From NCBI GenBank assembly GCA_021737545.1, contig JAIPDT010000008.1, positions 1 to 37,233 on the forward strand: a stretch of DNA of 37,233 nucleotides, read 5' to 3'. This DNA comes from Desulfobacteraceae bacterium. Lineage in GTDB: Bacteria > Desulfobacterota > Desulfobacteria > Desulfobacterales > Desulfosalsimonadaceae. The translations under genes were made by a program, and so were the position numbers. Positions within the stretch are counted from its first letter, which is position 1. Every line of letters begins with the position of its first letter. Positions 1-8,472 of this stretch are shown here, in pieces. The notes under the pieces were generated by a model. That model was given only the letters and a program-made list of their open reading frames with translations. It had not been told where the DNA came from and searched no databases.

Positions 1-369
1 CAGATATCGTTTACCAAGCATGAACGAAAGATTCTTCCGGAATTTAGAAAGAAGATCAATAACTCCGAATCTACCGAGGATGTAAAGAAATTTTTTTCCT
101 ATACGGCTGGTTCCCTGTTTAAAAAAATCCTGCCGGAAGAGGAGGCTGTCGAATTCGACGACATCCAACTGGCACCGCAAAGCAATCCGCCTTATCGGCT
201 AAGCAGCCGTCTGCTGGCAGTGCCTGCATTTTCAAGGATATGGGAAGATTCGGACCTTTCCAACGTGCTTGAGCGGCTTGCGGAAGCGGCCTTAAACAGG
301 CACCGGCGGCTTGACAAGCACCCGGAAAAAACCGATTCAAAGATCCAGCGCAGATATGAAAACAGATAG
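1..369 (+). CDS. 3' end of a CDS truncated by the window edge, function unknown (ends ...KTDSKIQRRYENR*)
   Basis: Frame 1 is open from base 1 to TAG at 367-369 (QISFTKHERKILPEFRKKINNSESTEDVKKFFSYTAG...); no family recognised. Confidence 0.6.
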   Translation, partial: QISFTKHERKILPEFRKKINNSESTEDVKKFFSYTAGSLFKKILPEEEAVEFDDIQLAPQSNPPYRLSSRLLAVPAFSRIWEDSDLSNVLERLAEAALNRHRRLDKHPEKTDSKIQRRYENR

Positions 370-390
370 GCCGCGCCGGGCAGAGACATT

Positions 391-1254
391 ATGATAATAG
401 ACATACACACACACCTTTTTCCCGGTGACATCCGGGAGAAGCGGGAGAATTATTGCCTCGATGAGCCGTCCTTTGCCCTGCTTTACCGAGATCCGAAATC
501 TAAAATGATCGGTTCAGATGAAATTGTTCAGGCAATGGATGAGCAGGGAGTGGATATTTCTGTGGTCTTCGGGTTTCCCTGGCTGAATTTGGATACCTGC
601 AAACGGCACAATGATTATATCCTGGAATCAGTAAGCCGATATCCGAACAGGCTGGTGGGGTTTAGCTGTGTAAATCCCTATACCAATGGGGCTGAAGATG
701 AGGTTCAAAGGTGCTTGAAAGCCGGTCTTTCAGGAGTGGGCGAGCTTGCACTCTATCAGGAAGGTGGCATCACCGAAGACGCGGTCAGGCGCATAGCACC
801 GATCATGGAACAGTGCGGGGAGGAGAATCTGCCAGTGATGTTTCACACAAACGAGCCTGTGGGGCATAAGTATCCGGGCAAAACTGATAATACGCTTGCT
901 CAGATTTATCACCTGGTAAAGACCTATGGTAACAATACCATTATTCTCGCCCACTGGGGCGGAGGGGTGTTTTTCTATAACCTGCTGAAAAAGGAGGTTG
1001 GCGGGGTGCTTTCAAACGTCTATTTTGACACCGCTGCTTCACCGTTTTTATATAATCCGCGGATATACAGTTTGGCAATGGAGCTGGCAGGAGAGGACAG
1101 GATTCTTTTCGGCACCGATTATCCTCTTATTCCGCCGCAGCGTTATTACCGGGACATAGATTCCGCAGGCCTTGCCACCTCGGCCCGGCGGAAACTGCTC
1201 GGCAAAAATGCGGCAAATATCCTGTCTATTCCTTACAACGAAGAGCTTCTATAA
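391..1254 (+). CDS. Amidohydrolase family (TIM-barrel, amidohydro_2-like) metal-dependent hydrolase
   Basis: 287 aa; N-terminal MIIDIHTHLFP (HxH metal motif), ILAHWGGGVFF, FGTDYPLIPP. Confidence 0.85.
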   Translation: MIIDIHTHLFPGDIREKRENYCLDEPSFALLYRDPKSKMIGSDEIVQAMDEQGVDISVVFGFPWLNLDTCKRHNDYILESVSRYPNRLVGFSCVNPYTNGAEDEVQRCLKAGLSGVGELALYQEGGITEDAVRRIAPIMEQCGEENLPVMFHTNEPVGHKYPGKTDNTLAQIYHLVKTYGNNTIILAHWGGGVFFYNLLKKEVGGVLSNVYFDTAASPFLYNPRIYSLAMELAGEDRILFGTDYPLIPPQRYYRDIDSAGLATSARRKLLGKNAANILSIPYNEELL

Positions 1255-1280
1255 ACATCTTAATCCCAGTTCACCCGCCC

Positions 1281-1315
1281 TCTGTCTTCTGCCTTCTGCC
1301 TTCTGTCTTCTGTCC
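1281..1315. repeat. Tandem heptamer tract, five 7-mers of TCTGYCY
   Basis: tctgtct-tctgcct-tctgcct-tctgtct-tctgtcc in the intergenic region. Confidence 0.8.
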
Positions 1316-1462
1316 TCGAGCAAGGGTTGATACAAGACGAAAAATGATTATTGTAAATCAATAAATTAAATATCCGCCTTTTATATCAAGTTATTACAAC
1401 CCAAGAGGTTTTGTTGTATTTTGCATATGCTAACTCCCAAGATATATAAGGAGGGCAAAAAA

Positions 1463-2563
1463 ATGGATAACAAAGTGACGTTTAGCGTAATCAAGGCCGA
1501 TGTAGGCGGGCTTGTAGGACACTCATCCATTCATCAGGATCTGCTCGACGAGGCAGGAAACCGTCTTGAAGGCGCCAAACACCAGGAAAAGATCCTTGAT
1601 TATTATGTTACCGCCTGCGGCGATGATCTCGGCCTTGTCATGACCCATCGGCAGGGCGCTGACAGCAAGGAGATTCACCAGCTGGCCTGGGATGTGTTTG
1701 AGGCCTGCGCGGAAACAGCCAAGAATCTCAAGCTTTACGGAGCCGGCCAGGATCTTTTAAAAGACGCATTTTCAGGGACAATCCGCGGAATGGGTCCCGG
1801 CCTTGCTGAAATGGAATTCAATGAACGCGAATCAGAACCTGTTCTGGTGTTTTTTGCGGACAAGACCTCCGCAGGAGCCTGGAATATGCCGTTATACAAG
1901 GCTTTTGCCGATCCGTTCAATACTGCGGGGCTTGTTATTTCTCCAAGCCTTCACGACGGAGTAAAGTTTGAGGTCCATGACGTAAAGGGGCATAAGCGCA
2001 TAATCTTTGATTCTCCTAAGGAAATCTACGATTTGTTGGTGTTTATCGGAGCGCCAAGCCAGTATATGATAAAATCCGTATATACAAAACAGGGCGAGAT
2101 TGCGGCATCGACCTCCACGGAGCGGCTGGCGCTGACCGCCGGCAAGTACGTGGGAAAAGACGATCCGGTATATGTAGCACGCGCCCAGGGAGTTTTCCCT
2201 GCAGTAGGCGAGCTGCTTGAGCCGTTTACTCATGCCCAGCTCGTTGAAGGCTGGATGCGCGGCTCTCATACCGGCCCGTTGATGCCGGTGGCGGTCCGCG
2301 ATGCCAATCCATCCCGGTTTGACGGACCGCCCAGGGTGATCTGCCTGGGGTTTCAGCTTGCAGGCGGCCATTTGATAGGCCCGCGTGACATGTTTGACGA
2401 TCCGGGCTTTGACATTGCCCGTCATGAATGCAACAAGCTTGCAGACCATATGCGGCGCCACGGCCCGTTCGAACCGCATCGACTCCCCATGGAGGAAATG
2501 GAGTATACCACCATGCCCCAGGTAATGGAACGTCTGGAAGAACGCTGGGAACCTCTTCCATAG
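1463..2563 (+). CDS. fbp: Class V (archaeal-type) fructose-1,6-bisphosphate aldolase/phosphatase
   Basis: ATG at 1463 preceded by AAGGAGGG; MDNKVTFSVIKADVGGLVGHSSIHQ, VYVARAQGVFPAVGELLEPFTHAQLVEGWMRGSHTGPLMPV, and SQYMIKSVYTK with YxxK spacing consistent with the Schiff-base Lys/Tyr region of the family. The ORF track start at 1421 is probably too far upstream. Confidence 0.9.
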   Translation: MDNKVTFSVIKADVGGLVGHSSIHQDLLDEAGNRLEGAKHQEKILDYYVTACGDDLGLVMTHRQGADSKEIHQLAWDVFEACAETAKNLKLYGAGQDLLKDAFSGTIRGMGPGLAEMEFNERESEPVLVFFADKTSAGAWNMPLYKAFADPFNTAGLVISPSLHDGVKFEVHDVKGHKRIIFDSPKEIYDLLVFIGAPSQYMIKSVYTKQGEIAASTSTERLALTAGKYVGKDDPVYVARAQGVFPAVGELLEPFTHAQLVEGWMRGSHTGPLMPVAVRDANPSRFDGPPRVICLGFQLAGGHLIGPRDMFDDPGFDIARHECNKLADHMRRHGPFEPHRLPMEEMEYTTMPQVMERLEERWEPLP

Positions 2564-2607
2564 CCCTATCCTGGTACCGATAGAAACCCCATAAAGTTAT
2601 CATAAGG

Positions 2608-2647
2608 AAAAAGCCGCGGGCCCGCCACCAGCCCCGCGGCTTTTTTG
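2608..2647 (+). terminator. Rho-independent terminator after fbp
   Basis: AAAAAGCCGCGGG-loop-CCCGCGGCTTTTTT: GC-rich stem followed by T-run. Confidence 0.9.
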
Positions 2648-2810
2648 CAACTCTACAGGCTAAAGTTTAACTGCGCTATGCGGCAAGCGGCATCTCGTTA
2701 TCATTGGACTTTTTGCTTCTTGACATAATTATTCGATAAATCGCAGAAATTAAGTAGGAGCAGGCTGACCCGCCCTCTACTCTGCCCGAATAACGGAATA
2801 AAAACGGCGG

Positions 2811-3671
2811 TTATTTCAGCTTTTTTTGCCGGTCGTGGAGTTCTTCTGCTTCGTAGCGTTCCTGACGGGTGGTTAAATCCAGGTTGGACATCAGGCCGCC
2901 GTCTTTTTTTGCCTCCTCATTGGATTGAAGTTTCAGGTGCAGATCAAGCGAGTCCTGTAAGTCGTTAAGCGCCTTGTCAACAGCCTCTTCAAAAGATTTG
3001 CCGGTATGTATGACTCCGGGGATAAGGTTCGGTTCAATGCCGTTTTCTGCAACAGGTTCGGAACTGTGTGCCAGTTGCTTCATTTTGGTCATGGAAAAAT
3101 CCATCCGCTGCCAGGCATCCAGGCCGTGATCCTGGAGAACCCATGCGTCGCGCAGGGTCTGGAGCATCTGATTGTATTTTGCGGCCACGCTTTTCTGGAG
3201 CATGCCCGCAAGCTCATCTGACAGCTCGTTTTCCTCACCCGGCAGTCCGGCGGCTTGTTCGGGAGACAGTTTGTCGCGCATTTTCTGAAATTTTTCGGCA
3301 TGCATTTCAGATTCCCACGCTTCTCTTAAAAGTACCCTCTTGATATGCGGATCATTGACATTTTCGGCTTCATGTTCATAGTGAAGGACCAGGTTTTTTT
3401 CGTAATCCACGTAGGATTTTAAAATGGTGGCCCGGTTTGTGGGATCATAGGGATATTCCGCGGGTTCCATGTCAGGCTCTCCGCCAAGCGTTCCTATGAT
3501 CATACCAAGCCAGTGCATGTGCCACATTTCTTCTCTGCAGCGGGAAAGCAGCTTCGCCCCGATCGGGGTATCTTCGCCTTCCAGGTAGCTGTGGGTCAGA
3601 TAGCGCAGTATTGCCGCATGTTCGTCTGCAAGATCCTTGTTTAGCATTTGAATAAGTTCTTGATTCTCCAT
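2811..3671 (-). CDS. Ferritin-like/bacterioferritin-like di-iron domain protein
   Basis: 286 aa; LADEHAAILRYLTHSYLE...CREEMWHMHWLGMIIGTLGGEPDM and WESEMHAEKFQKM give E/ExxH-type di-iron motifs. Confidence 0.75.
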   Translation of the reverse strand: MENQELIQMLNKDLADEHAAILRYLTHSYLEGEDTPIGAKLLSRCREEMWHMHWLGMIIGTLGGEPDMEPAEYPYDPTNRATILKSYVDYEKNLVLHYEHEAENVNDPHIKRVLLREAWESEMHAEKFQKMRDKLSPEQAAGLPGEENELSDELAGMLQKSVAAKYNQMLQTLRDAWVLQDHGLDAWQRMDFSMTKMKQLAHSSEPVAENGIEPNLIPGVIHTGKSFEEAVDKALNDLQDSLDLHLKLQSNEEAKKDGGLMSNLDLTTRQERYEAEELHDRQKKLK

Positions 3672-3904
3672 TGTTTCATCCTTTTAGTGTAAAGTTTGCA
3701 ACAAACTGTTACTTATCAAAGTAATCGTTGAAAAAGAAACCCTCAAATAAAAAAATTACAAAGGCAAAGCCAAAATGTCAAGAAAGGCCTTATGGAAACT
3801 TCTGCAGTGAGGCACGGAAAAATCCTTGCCCGGTTTCCGTGAAACTAGTATGTCTCATATACAGTAACAGGCAGATTATTTAACGGGAAAGCAGCGGGGA
3901 TACC

Positions 3905-4762
3905 GTGGAACGGATCGGATTATTCGTAAAACAGGATAAAGCGGCGCAGGAAAAAGCTGATGCACTGGCGGCCTGGCTTCGCTCCAGGGGTATAGGAGTG
4001 GTTCGCCGGGAATCCTTCCAGCAGCAGCTCGGAAGATGTGAGGACAGGGACCCCGAAGTGGATGCCGGGGGTATTGGCTGCGTGTTTGTCCTGGGAGGAG
4101 ACGGGACTTTTTTAAGCGCCTCGCGCTGGATCGGAGATGCGGGTATACCCATGATCGGCGTGAAGTTCGGAGATATAGGTTTTCTTGCTGAAATTTCCGA
4201 AGACGCCCTTTTTTCGGCTGCAGAGGCCGTAATTAACGGCGAGTTTAGCATTGAATCCCGCGACCGCCTCCAGATCAGGATTATCCGGAGCAAAGAGCCG
4301 TATCTGCGTGAAACAGTGGTAAACGACGTTGTGATAAACAAGGGGGCCCTTGCAAGGCTTGCCAATATTGAAACCTATATAGACGATCATTACCTGACCA
4401 CCTACCGCAGCGACGGTCTGATCATGGCAACACCCACCGGTTCCACCGCCTATTCCCTGGCGGCGGGCGGGCCTGTGGTGCATCCGGCGGTGGAGGGTTT
4501 TCTGGTAACTCCCATATGTCCTTTTACCCTGACCAACCGCGTCCTTGTGGTCCCCAGCAGCTCGCGGATCAAAATCCGCCTGGGAGAAAAAGCCTCTGAT
4601 ATCGTGGCAACATTTGACGGACAGCAGGGCGTGGAACTCGATTCATCCGATGAGATTATAATTGAAAAAAGCGGGGTTCCGTTAAATCTCATCAAGCTGC
4701 CGGGATACAACTATTTTGATATCTTAAAGGCCAAGCTCCGCTGGAGCGGCGGACGGATCTAG
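3905..4762 (+). CDS. nadK: NAD(+)/NADH kinase
   Basis: GTG start; [56 protein letters not shown]. Confidence 0.93.
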   Translation: MERIGLFVKQDKAAQEKADALAAWLRSRGIGVVRRESFQQQLGRCEDRDPEVDAGGIGCVFVLGGDGTFLSASRWIGDAGIPMIGVKFGDIGFLAEISEDALFSAAEAVINGEFSIESRDRLQIRIIRSKEPYLRETVVNDVVINKGALARLANIETYIDDHYLTTYRSDGLIMATPTGSTAYSLAAGGPVVHPAVEGFLVTPICPFTLTNRVLVVPSSSRIKIRLGEKASDIVATFDGQQGVELDSSDEIIIEKSGVPLNLIKLPGYNYFDILKAKLRWSGGRI

Positions 4763-5908
4763 GCGCTCGAAATAGATTTTGCGGCAGATACGTTCTATGG
4801 TTGCCATCCTTCCCAGGGCGTTGCCGAAGTCTTCTGATGCGCAGGTAAATACTCCGTGTCCGTATACAATGGCAGCTTTGCTTTTTTTTACTGCGGGCGG
4901 CACGGTGTTGCAGAGTCCGTAAGGCCCTCCGCCGGTCTCACCCGGGACAATCGGGATGGCGCTTATCTCCCTTTGCACCGGGCAGTCCAGGTGGCAACTT
5001 CCCTGATGTTGGCAGTTTCCCTGCCTGCAGTCCATGGACATGATAACCGAAAACAGAGGATGGCCGTGGAGCACGGCCCTGAAATCCGTTGATGCGGCAA
5101 TTTCCAGATGGGCCGGTAGTTCTGACGAGGGCTTGCCGTTCATACAGGAACCGTCTTTAATGTTCGCTTCGAGCACCTCATCTTCAAGTTCATCTAAAAA
5201 GCTGCCTGAGGCTGTAATATAGAGGGTGTTTCCGATTCGGTAGGAGATATTTCCGAAACAGGCATTTACAAGCCCCCTGCTGACAATCTCTTTTCCCGCC
5301 TCGATTATAGCCTTGTGCGCCTGGTCTTTTGTTTTAAACGGGCCGTTTTTCAGTCCACCCTCGTAAACCGAGGGGGGTGGCAGGTGTTTGCATGCCGTTG
5401 AAAACGCTTTGGCCCGGGGTTTTCCTATATCTCCTGTGCGGCTTGCCTGCAGGGTGTCTGAAAAAAACTTAACAAAACCCGAAAAGCAGGCCGCAGAGAA
5501 ATTCACATAAGCTTCCCCTGCGTCCCTGCCGCAGGCAACCACGCCCCGGCCCTTGACAATCGTACAGTTTCTTTTTTTTAAAGCCCTGCTAAGAGATTCG
5601 GTGTCAAAACCTTCAGCTACCGGCAGATCATGAAGGAACATCCGGGTTTCAGAGTCCCGGGGGCGGATTACGCAGTCCGGGCAGGTTTGCGCCAGATAGT
5701 TAAGTGCAGCAGCGTATGGCTCGGCAGTCTGTGCGTACAGGATTGCGCCGGCCTTGAAGGCGCTGAATAATGGTTTTAGCACTTCGCAGGCAGGCGTGCT
5801 GCTGTTCCATTCCAAGGCTTTTTCGAATGTTCCGAAAACCGCCGTACCCGGAGCAGCCAGTCCGTTTTTGTAAAGCCTGGTTTCGTATGGCGCAATTTTT
5901 TGCTGCAT
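4724..5908 (-). CDS. Class II aldolase/adducin-family protein with two tandem aldolase-like regions
   Basis: 394 aa; C-terminal half [61 protein letters not shown]-terminal half looks related but lacks HxH. Confidence 0.8.
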   Translation of the reverse strand: MQQKIAPYETRLYKNGLAAPGTAVFGTFEKALEWNSSTPACEVLKPLFSAFKAGAILYAQTAEPYAAALNYLAQTCPDCVIRPRDSETRMFLHDLPVAEGFDTESLSRALKKRNCTIVKGRGVVACGRDAGEAYVNFSAACFSGFVKFFSDTLQASRTGDIGKPRAKAFSTACKHLPPPSVYEGGLKNGPFKTKDQAHKAIIEAGKEIVSRGLVNACFGNISYRIGNTLYITASGSFLDELEDEVLEANIKDGSCMNGKPSSELPAHLEIAASTDFRAVLHGHPLFSVIMSMDCRQGNCQHQGSCHLDCPVQREISAIPIVPGETGGGPYGLCNTVPPAVKKSKAAIVYGHGVFTCASEDFGNALGRMATIERICRKIYFERLDPSAAPAELGL

Positions 5909-5930
5909 GCCGAATACCCGCGTTTATAGA

Positions 5931-6101
5931 TTACCATCCGGGAAAAAGGCCGGGCTGGATATGGTCCTGATATGTCTTGCACCTCGTGTTGCGGCGGCAT
6001 TTGCGGCAAACATCTACGTGTTTTTTGGGCCGCCCTTTTTTGCGGGGACAGGTAATATAATAAGAACTTGAGACATCGGGGCTGTGTGTATTTGTTTTCA
6101 T
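5931..6101 (-). CDS. Small Cys/Lys-rich protein (56 aa), translationally coupled to the upstream J-like gene
   Basis: MKTNTHSPDVSSSYYITCPRKKGRPKKHVDVCRKCRRNTRCKTYQDHIQPGLFPGW; ATG (6101-6099) overlaps the TAA of the upstream gene as TAATG. Confidence 0.6.
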   Translation of the reverse strand: MKTNTHSPDVSSSYYITCPRKKGRPKKHVDVCRKCRRNTRCKTYQDHIQPGLFPGW

Positions 6102-8461
6102 TAATCCCTGACCGCCCGAACCGTTCCGCATTCCCTGGAGTCTCTGCGTTCAATCATCGGCCGTTCTGAAGGGGTGTTGTCCACAGTACTGACCATTTTG
6201 CGTTTTTGCATGGAGTCCGAGTAGCTGGAATAGCTATCCGAGGTCCAGTACCATTTTTTGTCCATGGCCGGGAAATGAGGTTTGGTCTTATAAATTCCGG
6301 TCAGCTCTTCCGGCGAGGGAAGCCGCCAGTCTGAATATCCTCCGGTGGAAAGTTTTTCTGCATATTGCCTGGCTTTTTCATAGGTAAAGCATTCTTCCGG
6401 CCGGGTCAGGCCGGTATCCAAAAGTTGCCACATAAGACCGGTTTTTTTGTCCAGCACCACTCCGGCGGTTTTTTCCACGTATCTGTCGGGATTTTTTCCA
6501 AGCAGGCTTCGGAATCTTTGGCTGGCTTCTTTAATGGTTTTTTGCCGTTTTTTTTGCCGCAGCCCCCTGATCTCTTTCTGGATCGGTTCTGTAAGGGGGC
6601 TCCGGGGATAAGCGGCAAGATAGTCCTTATACATTTCTATTGCTGCCTCATAGTCGGTGCCGAAGTTTTCGGCTTTGCTGCGCAGCGCCTCAAGCTTTTT
6701 TCTCTGTTTTATTTTTTCCCTGTAACCCTCCAGCCGGTCCCGGAGCTTGTCTGCGTAGCTGTTGTCATACAGGCTTATGTAATTTTGGCACAGCTTTGCG
6801 CACTGTTCCCATTCCTTTTCCTTTTCGCAGGCTTCGAGTTTGTTTGTAATATAAATATAGTATTCTCCGTTTACTTCAGAGCACATCTTTTCCACATCTT
6901 TTGTGTGTTCGCCTTTTGGATGGGCGTTCATGTAATCGGTGATCGCCCCGATTTTTTCGGGCGGGGTGCCGTTGATCATCACCTGTTCGAGCCGTTTGAA
7001 GTCCCTGGATTCGAGCTGTTGTTTTAATCTTTTTATCCCTGCCTCAGCTTTTTTTGCATATTTCTCAGGCGGGTCTTTTTCAAGATAGCGCCGGTATTCG
7101 GCTATGGCCTGCCGGTAATTGCCCTGGCCGCTCAATTGCCCTATCGATGCCCTCACGTTTTCGTAATTTTTTTCCGCAATGGTTTCTTTTATTTCGGTTA
7201 GGCGATTTCCGGCTTTTTCGATGTATTGCCGGTAGTTGTCATCTGTACCGTGCTTGCCTATGAAGGTTTTTAAAAGCTGAATTTTTGCCTGCGGCTGCTC
7301 GGTGTTTTTTACCTGTTCCATGATTTTGGCAAACTCGGCTTCCCTGGTTTGACTGCGGTGTTGCGCATAAAAAAAGGCGCCTGCCACAGCTATTATGACA
7401 ACAATGCCGGCTGCCGCTGCCGAGGCTATAATATATTTGCGCCGTTTGTCCGGCGGCATTTCAATGCTCAATTTTTTCCGGCGACAGTAATCTGTTATAT
7501 ACAGTCGGGCCTCTTCTTTTTCCATGCCGAAATCCATGGCCTTGTTTACCAGGATTTCGAAGTATTCCGGGCGCAGCTTGCCGTTGATGCCGGCAATGTT
7601 GATATCCGAATCCAGAGCTGCAAGCTTTGCCCCGGCCAGACTTATGTCATAAGAGATACGGTTCTGCTCTGATTTAAATATCGTGACGCACTGTCCGACC
7701 AGGGTGTTGGCGGCGGTGGCAACCGCATCTTTTTTGCTGCTCTGGGCCAGCTCCTTTTTCTTGCGCGCCGCTGTTTCCTGCAGGGTCTTTAGATCCGCGC
7801 TTTCCGGCAGACCCAGAAACTCGTATAATGAGGACTTGTTTAATAGCTTCAGGTTCTCGTGAATGGTTTTTTCAATCGATCGGTCCAGTTGCCTGGGAAC
7901 GGATACTTCAGGGGCTTTGTCTGTCTTTACTACGGGACAGCGGACTCGTTGCCGGACTTCTTCAATTTTGGCGGAATTGCGTTTGGCAATTTTTTCCACC
8001 TCGGATTCTGTAAGATAGCCTTTGGCCATTCTGAGGGTGATTTGCTGGTCAATGCGGTGATATTTTTCGTATTTTTTGGCATTGATCCGGTTTTGGATTT
8101 CGTTTTCCGCAAGTCCGTGTACAGTGGCAAGTCTGGCCTTTTCTTCCTTGGTGATATGCCCCTTGCCCATGAGTATGTCTATGTGCCGGTCTATCTCAGG
8201 ATATTTGCTTTCCTTGTTTTTTGCCATTAGTTCACGGGCGGCTTCGGCTTCTTTGGCGCGCAGGGCCTCGTCTTTCATTACCCGTCGGATTTCCGGGATC
8301 ATATTGATGCATTTTTGTGCGTGCAGCCCCTTGGTGGGATGATTGCGCAGTCTGCTCCACTCGGTTTGTTTTTTGGAAATGGCCTTTTCAATGACTTCAG
8401 GATCAGTCTCGGGCGGATCGTAGGCAAGTTCCAGGAGTATGTAGAAATTTTCGCGTTCCAT
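6101..8461 (-). CDS. Membrane-anchored protein with N-terminal J-domain-like region(s), one TM helix, and C-terminal DUF1566 (Lcl-like) domain
   Basis: 786 aa; MERENFYILLELAYDPPETDPEVIEKAISKKQTEWSRLRNHPTKG...; second J-like SLYEFLGLPESADLKTLQETAARKKKELAQ; TM YIIASAAAAGIVVIIAVAGAFFY; C-term KTGLMWQLLDTG...GGYSDWRLPSPEELTGIY. Confidence 0.75.
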   Translation of the reverse strand: MERENFYILLELAYDPPETDPEVIEKAISKKQTEWSRLRNHPTKGLHAQKCINMIPEIRRVMKDEALRAKEAEAARELMAKNKESKYPEIDRHIDILMGKGHITKEEKARLATVHGLAENEIQNRINAKKYEKYHRIDQQITLRMAKGYLTESEVEKIAKRNSAKIEEVRQRVRCPVVKTDKAPEVSVPRQLDRSIEKTIHENLKLLNKSSLYEFLGLPESADLKTLQETAARKKKELAQSSKKDAVATAANTLVGQCVTIFKSEQNRISYDISLAGAKLAALDSDINIAGINGKLRPEYFEILVNKAMDFGMEKEEARLYITDYCRRKKLSIEMPPDKRRKYIIASAAAAGIVVIIAVAGAFFYAQHRSQTREAEFAKIMEQVKNTEQPQAKIQLLKTFIGKHGTDDNYRQYIEKAGNRLTEIKETIAEKNYENVRASIGQLSGQGNYRQAIAEYRRYLEKDPPEKYAKKAEAGIKRLKQQLESRDFKRLEQVMINGTPPEKIGAITDYMNAHPKGEHTKDVEKMCSEVNGEYYIYITNKLEACEKEKEWEQCAKLCQNYISLYDNSYADKLRDRLEGYREKIKQRKKLEALRSKAENFGTDYEAAIEMYKDYLAAYPRSPLTEPIQKEIRGLRQKKRQKTIKEASQRFRSLLGKNPDRYVEKTAGVVLDKKTGLMWQLLDTGLTRPEECFTYEKARQYAEKLSTGGYSDWRLPSPEELTGIYKTKPHFPAMDKKWYWTSDSYSSYSDSMQKRKMVSTVDNTPSERPMIERRDSRECGTVRAVRD

Positions 8462-8472
8462 ATTTTAGGTGA

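Noticed and set aside
1892-2479. 195-aa minus-strand ORF inside fbp
   Set aside because: Overlaps a confident FBP aldolase/phosphatase CDS; no recognisable motif.
6365-7027. 220-aa plus-strand ORF opposite the J-like/DUF1566 gene
   Set aside because: Phe-rich antisense frame over a well-supported CDS; shadow ORF.
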